Assembly (NCBI GenBank): GCA_035651455.1
Contig: DASRFR010000022.1
Coordinates: 248,001-312,000 of the forward strand
Direction of reading: 5' to 3'
Origin: DASRFR01 sp035651455
Lineage (GTDB): Bacteria; Acidobacteriota; Terriglobia; Terriglobales; Acidobacteriaceae
Length of the DNA: 64,000 bases
The position numbers were made by a program, and so were the translations under genes. Shown here one piece after another: positions 34,395 through 43,171 of this stretch. A model generated the notes under the pieces. The model had not been told where the DNA came from and searched no databases. It saw only the letters and a list, made by a program, of their open reading frames with translations. Position 1 is the stretch's first letter, and each line of letters opens with the position of its first letter.

Positions 34395-35936
34395 CTAATC
34401 GCCGGCCTGGATCGCCAACTCCGCAGCCATGCTGCCATTCGCGCAGGGAATCTTTCGCGGACGCCCTCCAGCGGGAACTGGTTTCTTGGCTGGCTGGGCA
34501 GCGTCGTGATCGTGGTTCCATAAGCACATGGCTGCATAAGAGCGCCACGGCCGCCAAGCCTCTGCACGGCGCTCGAGTTCACGAGAACTAGTCAGGCCCA
34601 GGGCACGAAGCAATCCAAGATCTCCCGAAGGAAAAGCATCGGGTTCTCCGAGCGCTCGCATCGCGATGTATTGGGCCGTCCATCGCCCGATTCCGGGGAT
34701 TTCGCACAAGCTGGCCAACAGACCGTCGGAATCCACCACGCCCTCAAACCGGATTTTCCGGTCGCAAATGGCCCGCGCCAGGCAACGTATGGTCTCGGCT
34801 CGCGACCTGGTCAAACCGACGCCGGCGAGATCCGCGCGCGACAGAACCTCCGGCGAGGGAAAGACATGAGTGAGATTACCTGCTCCTGAATACGGCTGCC
34901 CGAACGCCTTTACGATCCGGCCTGTGAGCGCAGTGGCGCCTTTGACCGTAACCTGCTGGCCAACAATCGCGCGGACAGCGAGCTCGAATCCATTCCAGCA
35001 ACCCGGTATTCGCAGTCCAGGAACCACCGCAACGCGTGTTGCCAATTGCGGATCGCTGCACAGCGTTTCACTTATGGCTGCCCAATCGGCGTTCAGATCG
35101 AACATCAGGCGCAGCCGTTCAACAATTACGAATAGTGCGCGTGGATCACCAAACTGGATGCCCACCACGAGAGCGTCGTTTTCCGGGTCCAGCGAGACAG
35201 TCAACGACCCCCCTTTGCCGTTCAACCAGATGGAACGGCGATACGTGTCGCCATCCACTTCTTCGACCCCCGGGCTTACCCGCGGCAGGAGAAAACGCAG
35301 CATAGCCTCCCAGTTGTAAGGGGGCCGGTAGCGAAGACGAAATGTGTATTGGTGCTGCGGCTGGACGGTCGCGAGACGGGAAAGCCGCCGGATCTGGGTC
35401 GGCGTGCGATGGTACACATTGCGAATCGCAGCATTAAACCGACGCACACAACCGAATCCGGCCGCCAGGGCGATGTCAGTCATGCGCAAATTCGTTTCAT
35501 CAAGCAACTTCTTCGCAAATTGAAGACGACGGGTCTGGGCAACGGCGCTCGGAGTGGCTCCCAGGTGCTGGATAAAAAGCCTGCGCAGATGACGCGCGCC
35601 AACTCCGAGTCGACCGGCTAAAGCTTCGACTCCGCCATCTTCAATACCGCTCTCTTCGATCAATCGCAAAGCCCTTGCTACCGTGCTCGGTGTTCCCGTC
35701 CACGCAGGCGTTCCCGGGGAGCATTCGGGCCGGCAACGCAAGCAAGGGCGGAACCCGGCTGCCGCCGCGGCTGCCGCGGTCGGGTAATAGCGCACATTTT
35801 TTTCTTTGGCTGTGGGGGCGCGGCAAATAGGACGACAGTAAATTCCTGTGCTCAAGACGGCGACGAAAAACTTGCCATCGAAGCGAGAATCTCGCGACAG
35901 GCGCGCGCGCGAACAAATTTGCCAATCCAGGTCCAT
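34395..35936 (-). CDS. Ada/AraC-AlkA fusion: DNA-3-methyladenine glycosylase II
   Basis: A 513-residue DNA repair protein in three parts: an Ada-type zinc domain that takes up methyl groups from phosphotriesters (STGIYCRPICRAP and FRPCLRCRPE, four Cys), an AraC-type HTH (about 90-185), and an AlkA domain with the helix-hairpin-helix EIPGIGRWTAQYIAMRALG and the catalytic Asp in FPSGDLGL. The Ada methyltransferase domain for O6-methylguanine is absent. Family members act both as methylation-responsive regulators and as base-excision glycosylases. The ATG at 35936 (MDLDWQICSRAR) matches the usual start; the frame extends to 36014. Convergent with the SDR gene. Confidence 0.93.
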   Translation of the reverse strand: MDLDWQICSRARLSRDSRFDGKFFVAVLSTGIYCRPICRAPTAKEKNVRYYPTAAAAAAAGFRPCLRCRPECSPGTPAWTGTPSTVARALRLIEESGIEDGGVEALAGRLGVGARHLRRLFIQHLGATPSAVAQTRRLQFAKKLLDETNLRMTDIALAAGFGCVRRFNAAIRNVYHRTPTQIRRLSRLATVQPQHQYTFRLRYRPPYNWEAMLRFLLPRVSPGVEEVDGDTYRRSIWLNGKGGSLTVSLDPENDALVVGIQFGDPRALFVIVERLRLMFDLNADWAAISETLCSDPQLATRVAVVPGLRIPGCWNGFELAVRAIVGQQVTVKGATALTGRIVKAFGQPYSGAGNLTHVFPSPEVLSRADLAGVGLTRSRAETIRCLARAICDRKIRFEGVVDSDGLLASLCEIPGIGRWTAQYIAMRALGEPDAFPSGDLGLLRALGLTSSRELERRAEAWRPWRSYAAMCLWNHDHDAAQPAKKPVPAGGRPRKIPCANGSMAAELAIQAGD

Positions 35937-36107
35937 GGTTTCGACTTGTTCATCATAGCGGGTCGGAGGGCAGCGAGTGGACGTTTTCGGACAGCAACAA
36001 AAAATCTGCGGCACATCGTTTGTTCACGAAGGAGTTGAATATCGCGAAACGATGTCCGCAAACGTCCGGGGTTTTGCCGGGAGGCATTCTATGTTGCCTT
36101 AGTTTGT

Positions 36108-36428
36108 ATGTCGCACCGGGTTCGCCATTGCGTTGAATGTCCCAACTGCCGTACTCGATACCTGATCGCGTTCAGCCCTTATCGGAACGGATCGTACCTG
36201 GCGCGCACGGGTTCAAGTATATCGGAGCACTACACTCTTTATTGTCGCTGCGGGATTCCGGCCGTATGCAGCCAATGGCATTGGAGCGAGTTGAACACTT
36301 ACAAAGTCTCGAGCAAAGCGCACGATCGCGGCTATGGCACACCAGACGAAATCGTCGCCATCGAAGATAAGACAGCCGTCAGGAAAGCAACCGGAGAGAG
36401 TCACAGGTTCGATTCGGCTGGTCAGTAA
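36108..36428 (+). CDS. Conserved small cysteine-rich protein, hypothetical
   Basis: A 106-residue protein with a probable zinc site: Cys8, Cys11 and Cys14 in CVECPNC and two Cys in LYCRCGIP. The stretch TRYLIAFSPYRNGSYL is of a type I associate with acidobacterial genomes. There is no signal peptide. The start at 36108 has no clear ribosome-binding site. The polar C-terminal third looks disordered. Function unknown. Confidence 0.6.
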   Translation: MSHRVRHCVECPNCRTRYLIAFSPYRNGSYLARTGSSISEHYTLYCRCGIPAVCSQWHWSELNTYKVSSKAHDRGYGTPDEIVAIEDKTAVRKATGESHRFDSAGQ

Positions 36429-36510
36429 AGCCATCGAGAGCGCAAGCATCAAAGGCGAGATCGAAGGCTGAAGACCTCCTGCCGGACTTTCCAAGCGCAA
36501 CAAGACTGTT

Positions 36511-37020
36511 ATGACAAATACCGCAAAACTCTTGCACATTGGGTTGCGAGTACATATTGCGCTGCTTGCGGCCGTCCTGACGAATCTTGCCGGAACAGAT
36601 TTTGCCTTACGGGTGGTGAGAGCGTCTGTGGGCGACGATCAAAGGGCGGTGGCGGCGCTGGATACGGAATATCAGGCGGCCGTCAAAAAGAACGACGCTG
36701 CCACAATGGGTCGAATTCTTGCTGACGATTTCGTGCTGGTCACTGGATCCGGAAAAACGTACACCAAAGCAGACTTGCTGGAGGAAGCGCGCAGCGGCAG
36801 GATCGCGTACGAGAATCAGGAAGACACGAATCAGATTGTGCGCGTGTGGGGCGACACCGCTGTAGTCACCGCGAAACTGCGGGAAAAAGGAACTGAGAAT
36901 GGAAAAACCTTCGACTATACGGTCTGGTTTAGCGATACATATGTGCGCACGCCAGCAGGATGGCGGTATGTCTTCGGTCAATCGTCACTGCCGCTGCCGG
37001 ACGTAAGAACACACGAGTAG
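36511..37020 (+). CDS. NTF2-like (DUF4440) protein, probably exported
   Basis: A 169-residue protein with a hydrophobic N-terminal segment (LRVHIALLAAVLTNLAG) that may act as a signal peptide, followed by a DUF4440/SnoaL-type domain: AVAALDTEYQAAVKKND, MGRILADDFVLVTGSGK and the C-terminal strand AGWRYVFGQSSLP. It is a distant paralogue of the protein at 1728. Function unknown. It converges on the flavin-binding protein gene at 37089. Confidence 0.78.
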   Translation: MTNTAKLLHIGLRVHIALLAAVLTNLAGTDFALRVVRASVGDDQRAVAALDTEYQAAVKKNDAATMGRILADDFVLVTGSGKTYTKADLLEEARSGRIAYENQEDTNQIVRVWGDTAVVTAKLREKGTENGKTFDYTVWFSDTYVRTPAGWRYVFGQSSLPLPDVRTHE

Positions 37021-37088
37021 ATGGAGTTGGCATCCTGCGAAGGCAGTTCACAATCGGGCATCACTCAAGAAGAGTGGTCGTACCGGAA

Positions 37089-37550
37089 TCATCTGCTCGA
37101 TTCACCATTAGCGTGGGCCGCGAGTCCGCTGAGCGAGTCCACCTGAATGCGGAAGAAGAGCGGCTCGATGAATTGATCACCCATCCGCAAGCGACGCTCT
37201 GCTATGGCATTGAGCCACCAGCGATGATGTTTTTCCAACACCTGGCGGGCATGAGCAATCTCGGTTTCGTGCTGCGGCTCAGCTAATTCCTGGTAGCGTC
37301 CGTTGGCGATGACGCTTGCCCACTCCGCGTCGCTGGTCATCTCATCCACCTGCAGGCACACCTTGGGATTGCTCCTCATCCAGTCGATTTTCTGCCCCAG
37401 CGTGGAGAAGGAGTAGAGGTACCCGGCTTCATACGCAAAATAAACCGGCACTACGTAAGGCTGGTTGTCGAGCGAGCAACCGAGTCGGCCGAGCGCCGCG
37501 CGCTGCAACACAGCGCGGCAATCTTTCTCGTCCATCTCGCGGATTTCCAT
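37089..37550 (-). CDS. Pyridoxamine 5'-phosphate oxidase-like flavin-binding protein
   Basis: A 153-residue split-barrel protein of the PNPOx-like/FMN-binding superfamily. The pattern LGRLGCSLDNQPYVVPVYFAYEAG, then LYSFSTLGQKIDWMRSNPKV and VCLQVDE, is that of small flavin- or F420-binding general stress proteins. The cofactor and substrate cannot be specified. It probably acts as a monofunctional dimer in the cytoplasm. Confidence 0.87.
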   Translation of the reverse strand: MEIREMDEKDCRAVLQRAALGRLGCSLDNQPYVVPVYFAYEAGYLYSFSTLGQKIDWMRSNPKVCLQVDEMTSDAEWASVIANGRYQELAEPQHETEIAHARQVLEKHHRWWLNAIAERRLRMGDQFIEPLFFRIQVDSLSGLAAHANGESSR

Positions 37551-37622
37551 GTCTCTATCCTATCTCGTTCCGCGAACAGCGGGAAGGCGATCGAAGTCGG
37601 CGCTACGTACCGGTAAGCGCCA

Positions 37623-38681
37623 TCAGCGAGCGTCATTCAGTGATTCTCTGACACACGTACCCAGCTGAGGCTGTTGATCGTTCTCGCGGTTCACTGCTGC
37701 CCGGAACGATTCCCGGACACGTGTTGCTGATCGTCCGATTGCCGCTGAGGTCCAAAAAATATGACCGGCCGTCAACGGACCTACAAGCTTTCGGTGGCCG
37801 ATTGCGGCCAAGCCCATGGAGGCTATGCAACCGCATCGCGAGCAGTCAGGATTACCCCCGAACTGGCATGGTTCAACTTTGGTCTTAAGATCGGCTGACA
37901 ATGTGAGAGTAGTCTTGGCAAATATGCAGCGCTCCGGAGACGACGGCGGAGCGAGAAATTCCCCGATCATTCCCCGTCTCATGTCGAGTTTGTTTCCGCG
38001 ACCGCGGAGTTGCAGCAGGGTGTCTACTACTCCCTTGCGCTCTTCCGCACTGAGGCATTCAGGGTTCATGGCACCGCGCTGAGGAGTGAAGATGCTCATC
38101 CAAATCTTCGCCACGTTCGGGTTCTCCGACCAAAACTCGACGAATTCAGGTATGTAACCGCTGCGTTTGACCATCGCACTGGTAATTGTGCAGTGCACTG
38201 CAATCTGATGTCCCTGGATGTGGCGAAGAATCCGGTCGTAAGTCGCTGGCTTGCGGCGCACATCGTGCTCGGCCTGCAGCCCGTCGATGGAAACGACAAT
38301 TTGTAAATTCGGCAAAGTCGCCCATGCCGGCGGGATGGAACGAAAAGCGCTAGTCACAACTTGAACATGGGTACGCTTCACCAACTGTGGCAAGAGCACG
38401 TCAAGTTCGCGGTAGCGAACCAGCGGATCGCCTCCAACAATCGAGAGGTGAAGCGGCCTGTGCTCTCGAACAAGATCGAGCACACGGGAGATGAGATCTT
38501 CGCCTTTGAAATCAGAGAGACTGCGAAGAGTTGTGCCCTCGAGATGATGATCTTCGTAAGCGTAACAACCCGGGCATCGCAACGGACATTCGCGGGTAAT
38601 CTCAATCGAAAGTGAAGGAACTTGGCCGCGTAACGTGCGGGACCACGTTTGCAGTATAGGTTTCAGCTGTATCCGCCCCAT
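37623..38681 (-). CDS. Radical SAM protein with C-terminal cysteine cluster
   Basis: A 352-residue radical SAM enzyme: cluster motif CPLRCPGC near residue 32, followed by YEDHH, a SAM-binding VGGDPLVRY and a TIM-barrel-like core. A C-terminal set of Cys (EPCQFGGNPDCSRCGC) probably binds an auxiliary cluster. No partner gene or precursor peptide is adjacent, so the substrate is unknown. It lies 309 bases downstream of tRNA-Glu on the same strand. Confidence 0.82.
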   Translation of the reverse strand: MGRIQLKPILQTWSRTLRGQVPSLSIEITRECPLRCPGCYAYEDHHLEGTTLRSLSDFKGEDLISRVLDLVREHRPLHLSIVGGDPLVRYRELDVLLPQLVKRTHVQVVTSAFRSIPPAWATLPNLQIVVSIDGLQAEHDVRRKPATYDRILRHIQGHQIAVHCTITSAMVKRSGYIPEFVEFWSENPNVAKIWMSIFTPQRGAMNPECLSAEERKGVVDTLLQLRGRGNKLDMRRGMIGEFLAPPSSPERCIFAKTTLTLSADLKTKVEPCQFGGNPDCSRCGCIASMGLAAIGHRKLVGPLTAGHIFWTSAAIGRSATRVRESFRAAVNRENDQQPQLGTCVRESLNDAR

Positions 38682-38990
38682 GCCCCCTTAGATGCCATGC
38701 GGTTGCACATCGCGTCCGTTTTATCAAAGACTAAATCAAAGATTGGAGAGAAGATCAGACACTCGTAGTCGCAAAAAACGCAGAACATCAACACCGGCAG
38801 GAGTATGCCAGGAAAAAACCAAGAGACGATTGACATGGGACTGGCTTCTCAATGAGACGCACGACCTAACGGGATGGACGTTCTCAGCTGCCGCTCATTG
38901 GCCCTATCCCAAACGCGGCCTTCGGAGCATTAGCCGGTCCTGACAGGCAGGGCAGAGAACCGTAGTGGCCTGGTTTGTGCGTGAGATTGT
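38682..38990. other. Intergenic region between tRNA-Glu and radical SAM gene
   Basis: About 310 bases between the 3' end of tRNA-Glu and the radical SAM start. I see no supported gene and no direct repeat of the tRNA 3' end that would mark an attachment site. Confidence 0.5.
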
Positions 38991-39068
38991 TGGCGTCCCC
39001 GACGGGATTTGAACCCGTGTTACCGCCGTGAAAGGGCGATGTCCTAGGCCGGGCTAGACGACGGGGAC
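38991..39068 (-). tRNA. tRNA-Glu (UUC)
   Basis: The minus strand folds as a cloverleaf. The acceptor stem is GTCCCCG with CGGGGAC, discriminator G and an encoded CCA (38991-38993); the anticodon loop is CCTTTCAC with anticodon TTC; the T loop is GGTTCAAATC. The sequence closely matches bacterial tRNA-Glu. Confidence 0.97.
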
Positions 39069-39622
39069 CTTGTGGGGCCGGTGATGATGGTACTCTCGCG
39101 GGAAAGTACTCCTGATAGTAGCAGTGTCGTTTCTGGAGTGTCAAAATGTGGCAATGGCCAGGCACTAGCTTTCAGACCAGTTGCTTTACATTCGCCCGCT
39201 GGCCGCAATGTGCTCGTCGCATGCGCTATTTAGCGGACTGGCTGCCTGAGCGACCGCTGCCGGAATATAGTGTTCCCGTCGACGTTTCGCTGTTCTGAGA
39301 TTCCGCTGCGACCAACTTTCCGCCCCCAAGATCCGGATATCAACGAGAATTCCGCCCGCCCAGATTCCGCTGCCCCCCAGATCCCGCTCCTATAATTCCG
39401 TCGCCCCTCGCGTTCCGCTGTACGGAAATTCGGCTGCCAGTCCGCAATCAGCGGTCCGTTTCCACGTTACTCCATAGACTTCGTCGGTAGCTCCCGGACA
39501 CAAGTCTGCTGGGTCGAATCCTCTGCAGGCATTCCTCAGGACACCCACTAATTCTGCAAGCAGTAAACCAGGCGTCCGTCGTTAGAATCAGAACAGGGTT
39601 GAGAATCATCATAGAAGAGACA
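39069..39622. other. Non-coding stretch upstream of tRNA-Glu
   Basis: About 550 bases without a supportable gene. The middle (39285-39440) holds a run of degenerate ATTCCGCTGCC-like repeats; the flanks show nothing recognisable. The tRNA-Glu promoter should lie within the first 100 bases but is not obvious. Confidence 0.5.
39285..39440. repeat. Cluster of degenerate TTCCGCTGCC-like short repeats
   Basis: About nine imperfect copies of a core TTCCGC, often followed by TGCC or CCCC, begin near 39285, 39300, 39317, 39349, 39363, 39380, 39395, 39412 and 39428. Spacing is irregular, 13-32 bases. No open frame is maintained across them. Confidence 0.5.
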
Positions 39623-40219
39623 ATGGCTGATCCCCTCTATCTAAGCTTGTGGTTCCCCAGCTTCGAAGAAACGGACATGATGCCGCACATGCTTTCCGTG
39701 CTGCGACAATTTCCTTTCTCTCGGCAGGATCCGGGAATCCTGAACGTGGCGCTCTATCCGGTCTCGTGGAACGAAGCGACCGTCCTCGAACAGCGATTTC
39801 GTCCCGGCATCAGGCCCGAGGAAGCGGTCCTGATCGCCGCGGATCTCCTGCATGACGATTATGCGTATGTGTTCGAAGCGCGGTGGGACCTGTGGTCGCC
39901 GTCGCAGTCGGCGTCCGGCGAATGGCGACAAATGCCAAGCCTGGTGCGTTTCATCGCCCAGGGACTCGAGTTCGACGAAGCGTCGTACCAGCATACCGGC
40001 GAAATCCAAATTGATTTTGGCTTGGATGCCCCGTTCCTGTATGAGGGACTCTCCCTGACTCCGGAGGCCGAAATGCAGGTGCGCTCCAACATTCATAAGC
40101 TGGTGGATTTCACGAACAAGGTGGAGAAAAATACGGGAGCCACTGGACGGTTGCTTTGGTCAGAATCGGAAGAGAACCTGGCGCAGAAACTGATCGCCCG
40201 GCTGCAGGCTGTGCAGTAG
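39623..40219 (+). CDS. Conserved hypothetical protein
   Basis: A 198-residue acidic soluble protein with no signal peptide or membrane helix. It begins MADPLYLSLWFPSF and has evenly spread aromatic residues, as in a folded alpha+beta protein (YAYVFEARWDLW, GEIQIDFGLDAPFLYEG). I do not recognise a family. The ATG at 39623 is preferred over the TTG at 39599, which would add only MRIIIEET. It converges on ppdK across a nested palindrome. Confidence 0.7.
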   Translation: MADPLYLSLWFPSFEETDMMPHMLSVLRQFPFSRQDPGILNVALYPVSWNEATVLEQRFRPGIRPEEAVLIAADLLHDDYAYVFEARWDLWSPSQSASGEWRQMPSLVRFIAQGLEFDEASYQHTGEIQIDFGLDAPFLYEGLSLTPEAEMQVRSNIHKLVDFTNKVEKNTGATGRLLWSESEENLAQKLIARLQAVQ

Positions 40220-40228
40220 CAAAGATTC

Positions 40229-40292
40229 AACGCACAAGACGCGGAGCTTAGTGGCAAAAAAATTGCCCCGAACCTCCGCGCCATGTTGCGTT
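40229..40292. repeat. Nested palindromic element between convergent genes
   Basis: Three nested stems with symmetric spacing: AACGCA (40229-40234)/TGCGTT (40287-40292), CGCGGAG (40240-40246)/CTCCGCG (40274-40280) and GGCAA (40253-40257)/TTGCC (40263-40267), around an A5 loop. It could be a bidirectional terminator for ppdK and the 39623 gene, or a copy of a dispersed palindromic repeat. Confidence 0.6.
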
Positions 40293-40301
40293 ATGCAGTT
40301 A

Positions 40302-43094
40302 TTATTTCGTTCTTCCAGCTTCGCCTTTCAGTTTGTCCCCCGCCGCGGCCTGGGCCGCGGCCAGTCGCGCGGTCAATACGCGGAAGGGTGAACAGGAGAC
40401 ATAGTTGAGCCCCACCTGGTGGCAGAACTCCACTGATGACGGTTCTCCACCATGCTCGCCGCAAATCCCAACTTTCAGATTTGGACGCGTCTTACGGCCG
40501 CGTTCGGTAGCCATGCGTACTAGCTGGCCAACGCCGTCGCGATCAAGGACCGCGAAGGGATCTTGTTTAAGAATGCCTTCGGCAATGTACGTGGGCAAAA
40601 CCTTATTAACATCGTCGCGGGAGAAGCCGAACGTGGTCTGCGTCAGGTCGTTGGTGCCAAAGGAGAAGAACTGAGCTTCCTTGGCGATTTCATCCGCTAC
40701 CAGGGCGGCACGCGGCAACTCAATCATGGTGCCCACCAGGTAGTCGACCTTGCGCTCTTTTTCTTTAAACACTTCTTCAGCTACGCGGTTCACTATGGCC
40801 GCCTGGTTCGCCATTTCCTTCAGCGTGGCAACCAGCGGAATCATAACTTCAGGAAAAACTTTTACGCCATCTTTTGCAACCGCGACGGCGGCTTCGAAAA
40901 TGGCGCGGGCCTGCATCTCGGTAATTTCCGGATAGGTGATGCCGAGACGACAGCCGCGATGTCCGAGCATCGGATTGAACTCGTGCAGTTGTTCCACCCG
41001 GCTCAGCAAAGCGGGAAGTAACTTCTTCAAATCTCCCGCGGCTTTCGCGCCATAGTCTCTGTATTTAGCGATCAACGCCTTCTTCTGCTTCGCGTCGAGA
41101 GTGGAGAATGTGGCAATGTCAACCATTAGATCTTCGCGCCGAGGCAGAAATTCGTGCAACGGGGGATCGAGCGTGCGGATGGTGACAGGGAAGCCGTCCA
41201 TAGCCCGGAACACGCCAATGAAGTCGTTACGCTGCATGGGCAGTAACTTCTTCAACGCGGCACGACGGTCTTTTTCGTTGTCGGCGAGGATCATCGCCCG
41301 CATGTGCGGGATTTTCTCCTCACCAAAAAACATGTGCTCAGTGCGGCACAGACCGATGCCCTCCGCCCCAAAGGCGCGGGCCTGGATTGCATCCCGTGGG
41401 ATATCGGCATTGGCGCGAACTTTCAAGGTGCGGAAAGGCTCGGCCCAGCCCATTAACTTCATCAGTTCGGGATCGTCGGCTTTGGGAGGCATAGTGCTCA
41501 GCTTGCCCTTAATGACGCGGCCGGTCGTACCGTCAAGCGAGACCCAGTCGCCGCTCTTGAAAGTCTGGCCCTTGACGCGCATCTCGCGACCCTTCTCGTT
41601 CACTTCAATATCGCCCGCGCCTGCGACGCAGCACTTACCCATGCCGCGCGTGACTACCGCCGCGTGGCTGGTCATGCCACCCCGCGAGGTTAGAATTCCG
41701 GCGGCCACTTCCATGCCGTGGATGTCTTCCGGCGTGGTTTCCGCACGAACAAGAATGACGGGATTCTTCTTGGCGCCATGCCCCGCTTTCTCCACGGCTT
41801 CATCAGCGGTGAAGACGATCTGTCCCACGGCGGCCCCGGGCGATGCCGGCAGTCCGGTCGCGAGAACTTCTACCTTGACGCTTTTTTCATCAAGCCGCGG
41901 CACTAGGAAGTCATACAACTGATTCGGTTCGACGCGGAAAATGGCTTCTTCCTTCGAAATCAGCCCTTCTTCGACCATCTGGATCGCGACTTTGACGGCT
42001 GCCAGGCCGGTACGCTTTCCGTTTCGCGTCTGCAGCATGTAGAGCTTGCCGTCCTGGATCGTGAACTCGAAATCCTGCATGTCGCGATAATGCTGCTCCA
42101 GGCGGCTTGTGATTTCGCGCAGCTGGTTGTACACCTGCGGCATAATTTTCTCGAGTTCCAGAATGTGCACCGGGGTGCGCACGCCCGAGACTACGTCTTC
42201 GCCCTGCGCGTTCAGAAGGAACTCGCCGTAGAACTCCTTGGCGCCAGTGGCGGGATTGCGGGTAAATCCCACGCCCGTGCCGCTAGTCTCGCCGAGATTG
42301 CCGAACACCATGGCTTGCACGTTGACCGCGGTGCCCAGATCGTCAGAAATATTGTTGATGCGCCGATAGTGCTTTGCGCGGTCGTTCTGCCACGAGCGAA
42401 AAACCGCATCCCGAGCCATAATCAGCTGCTGATGTGGATCCTGCGGGAAGTCCCGCTTCGCATGTTTTTTGACGACCTTCTTGTATTCGGCAATGACTTC
42501 TTTTAGAGCGGCAGCATCGAGATCGGTGTCGAGCTTCGCTTTCTTTTGTTTCTTCTTGCCTTCAAAGACTTCGTCGAATGCCGATTTTCCGATGTCCATG
42601 ACCACGTTTCCGAACATCTGGATCAGGCGCCGGTAGGAGTCGTAGGCGAACCTCGGATTGTTGCTCCGCCGGGCGAGCGCCTCTACGCTTTCATCGTTCA
42701 GCCCGAGGTTCAGGATGGTGTCCATCATGCCGGGCATCGAAAACTTTGCGCCCGAGCGCACACTGACGAGCAGCGGGTTTGAGCCTATGCCGAGTTGCTG
42801 GTCTTGCAGCTTCTCCAGCCGCGCCAGTGCCTCCTCCATTTGGCGATCCACCTCGCCGGAGACGCTACCCCGCCGCATATACTCGCGGCAAGCTTCGGTC
42901 TGGATGGTGAATCCGGGAGGCACGGGTAAAGCCGCATTGGTCATTTCAGCCAGGCCAGCGCCTTTTCCCCCGAGTTCATCCTTCATTTTGCCGTTGCCAT
43001 CGGCTTTGCCGCCGCCGAAGAAATACACGTATTTGACGGCACTGGGTTTCGCTTCACTCACTTCTACGTCGTGTTCCAGCGTTGTAGTAGCCAT
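40302..43094 (-). CDS. ppdK: Pyruvate, phosphate dikinase
   Basis: A 930-residue cytoplasmic enzyme interconverting pyruvate, ATP and phosphate with PEP, AMP and pyrophosphate. The domains are an ATP-grasp nucleotide-binding domain (KMKDELGGKGAGLAEM at the start, VSVRSGAKFSMPGMMDTILN), a central phosphohistidine domain with catalytic His477 in GGMTSHAAVVTRG, and a C-terminal PEP/pyruvate barrel (GTNDLTQTTFGFSRDD, GICGEHGGEP). It is slightly longer than typical bacterial forms (about 880). It ends the minus-strand series recO-glyQ-glyS-ppdK, 77 bases after glyS. Confidence 0.97.
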   Translation of the reverse strand: MATTTLEHDVEVSEAKPSAVKYVYFFGGGKADGNGKMKDELGGKGAGLAEMTNAALPVPPGFTIQTEACREYMRRGSVSGEVDRQMEEALARLEKLQDQQLGIGSNPLLVSVRSGAKFSMPGMMDTILNLGLNDESVEALARRSNNPRFAYDSYRRLIQMFGNVVMDIGKSAFDEVFEGKKKQKKAKLDTDLDAAALKEVIAEYKKVVKKHAKRDFPQDPHQQLIMARDAVFRSWQNDRAKHYRRINNISDDLGTAVNVQAMVFGNLGETSGTGVGFTRNPATGAKEFYGEFLLNAQGEDVVSGVRTPVHILELEKIMPQVYNQLREITSRLEQHYRDMQDFEFTIQDGKLYMLQTRNGKRTGLAAVKVAIQMVEEGLISKEEAIFRVEPNQLYDFLVPRLDEKSVKVEVLATGLPASPGAAVGQIVFTADEAVEKAGHGAKKNPVILVRAETTPEDIHGMEVAAGILTSRGGMTSHAAVVTRGMGKCCVAGAGDIEVNEKGREMRVKGQTFKSGDWVSLDGTTGRVIKGKLSTMPPKADDPELMKLMGWAEPFRTLKVRANADIPRDAIQARAFGAEGIGLCRTEHMFFGEEKIPHMRAMILADNEKDRRAALKKLLPMQRNDFIGVFRAMDGFPVTIRTLDPPLHEFLPRREDLMVDIATFSTLDAKQKKALIAKYRDYGAKAAGDLKKLLPALLSRVEQLHEFNPMLGHRGCRLGITYPEITEMQARAIFEAAVAVAKDGVKVFPEVMIPLVATLKEMANQAAIVNRVAEEVFKEKERKVDYLVGTMIELPRAALVADEIAKEAQFFSFGTNDLTQTTFGFSRDDVNKVLPTYIAEGILKQDPFAVLDRDGVGQLVRMATERGRKTRPNLKVGICGEHGGEPSSVEFCHQVGLNYVSCSPFRVLTARLAAAQAAAGDKLKGEAGRTK

Positions 43095-43171
43095 GATTAA
43101 TCCTTTACTGTGAGATGTCTTAATGCAGCCTCGAGGTTGAAGTTCGCGCTGTCAGTCATAATCAAACCAGC

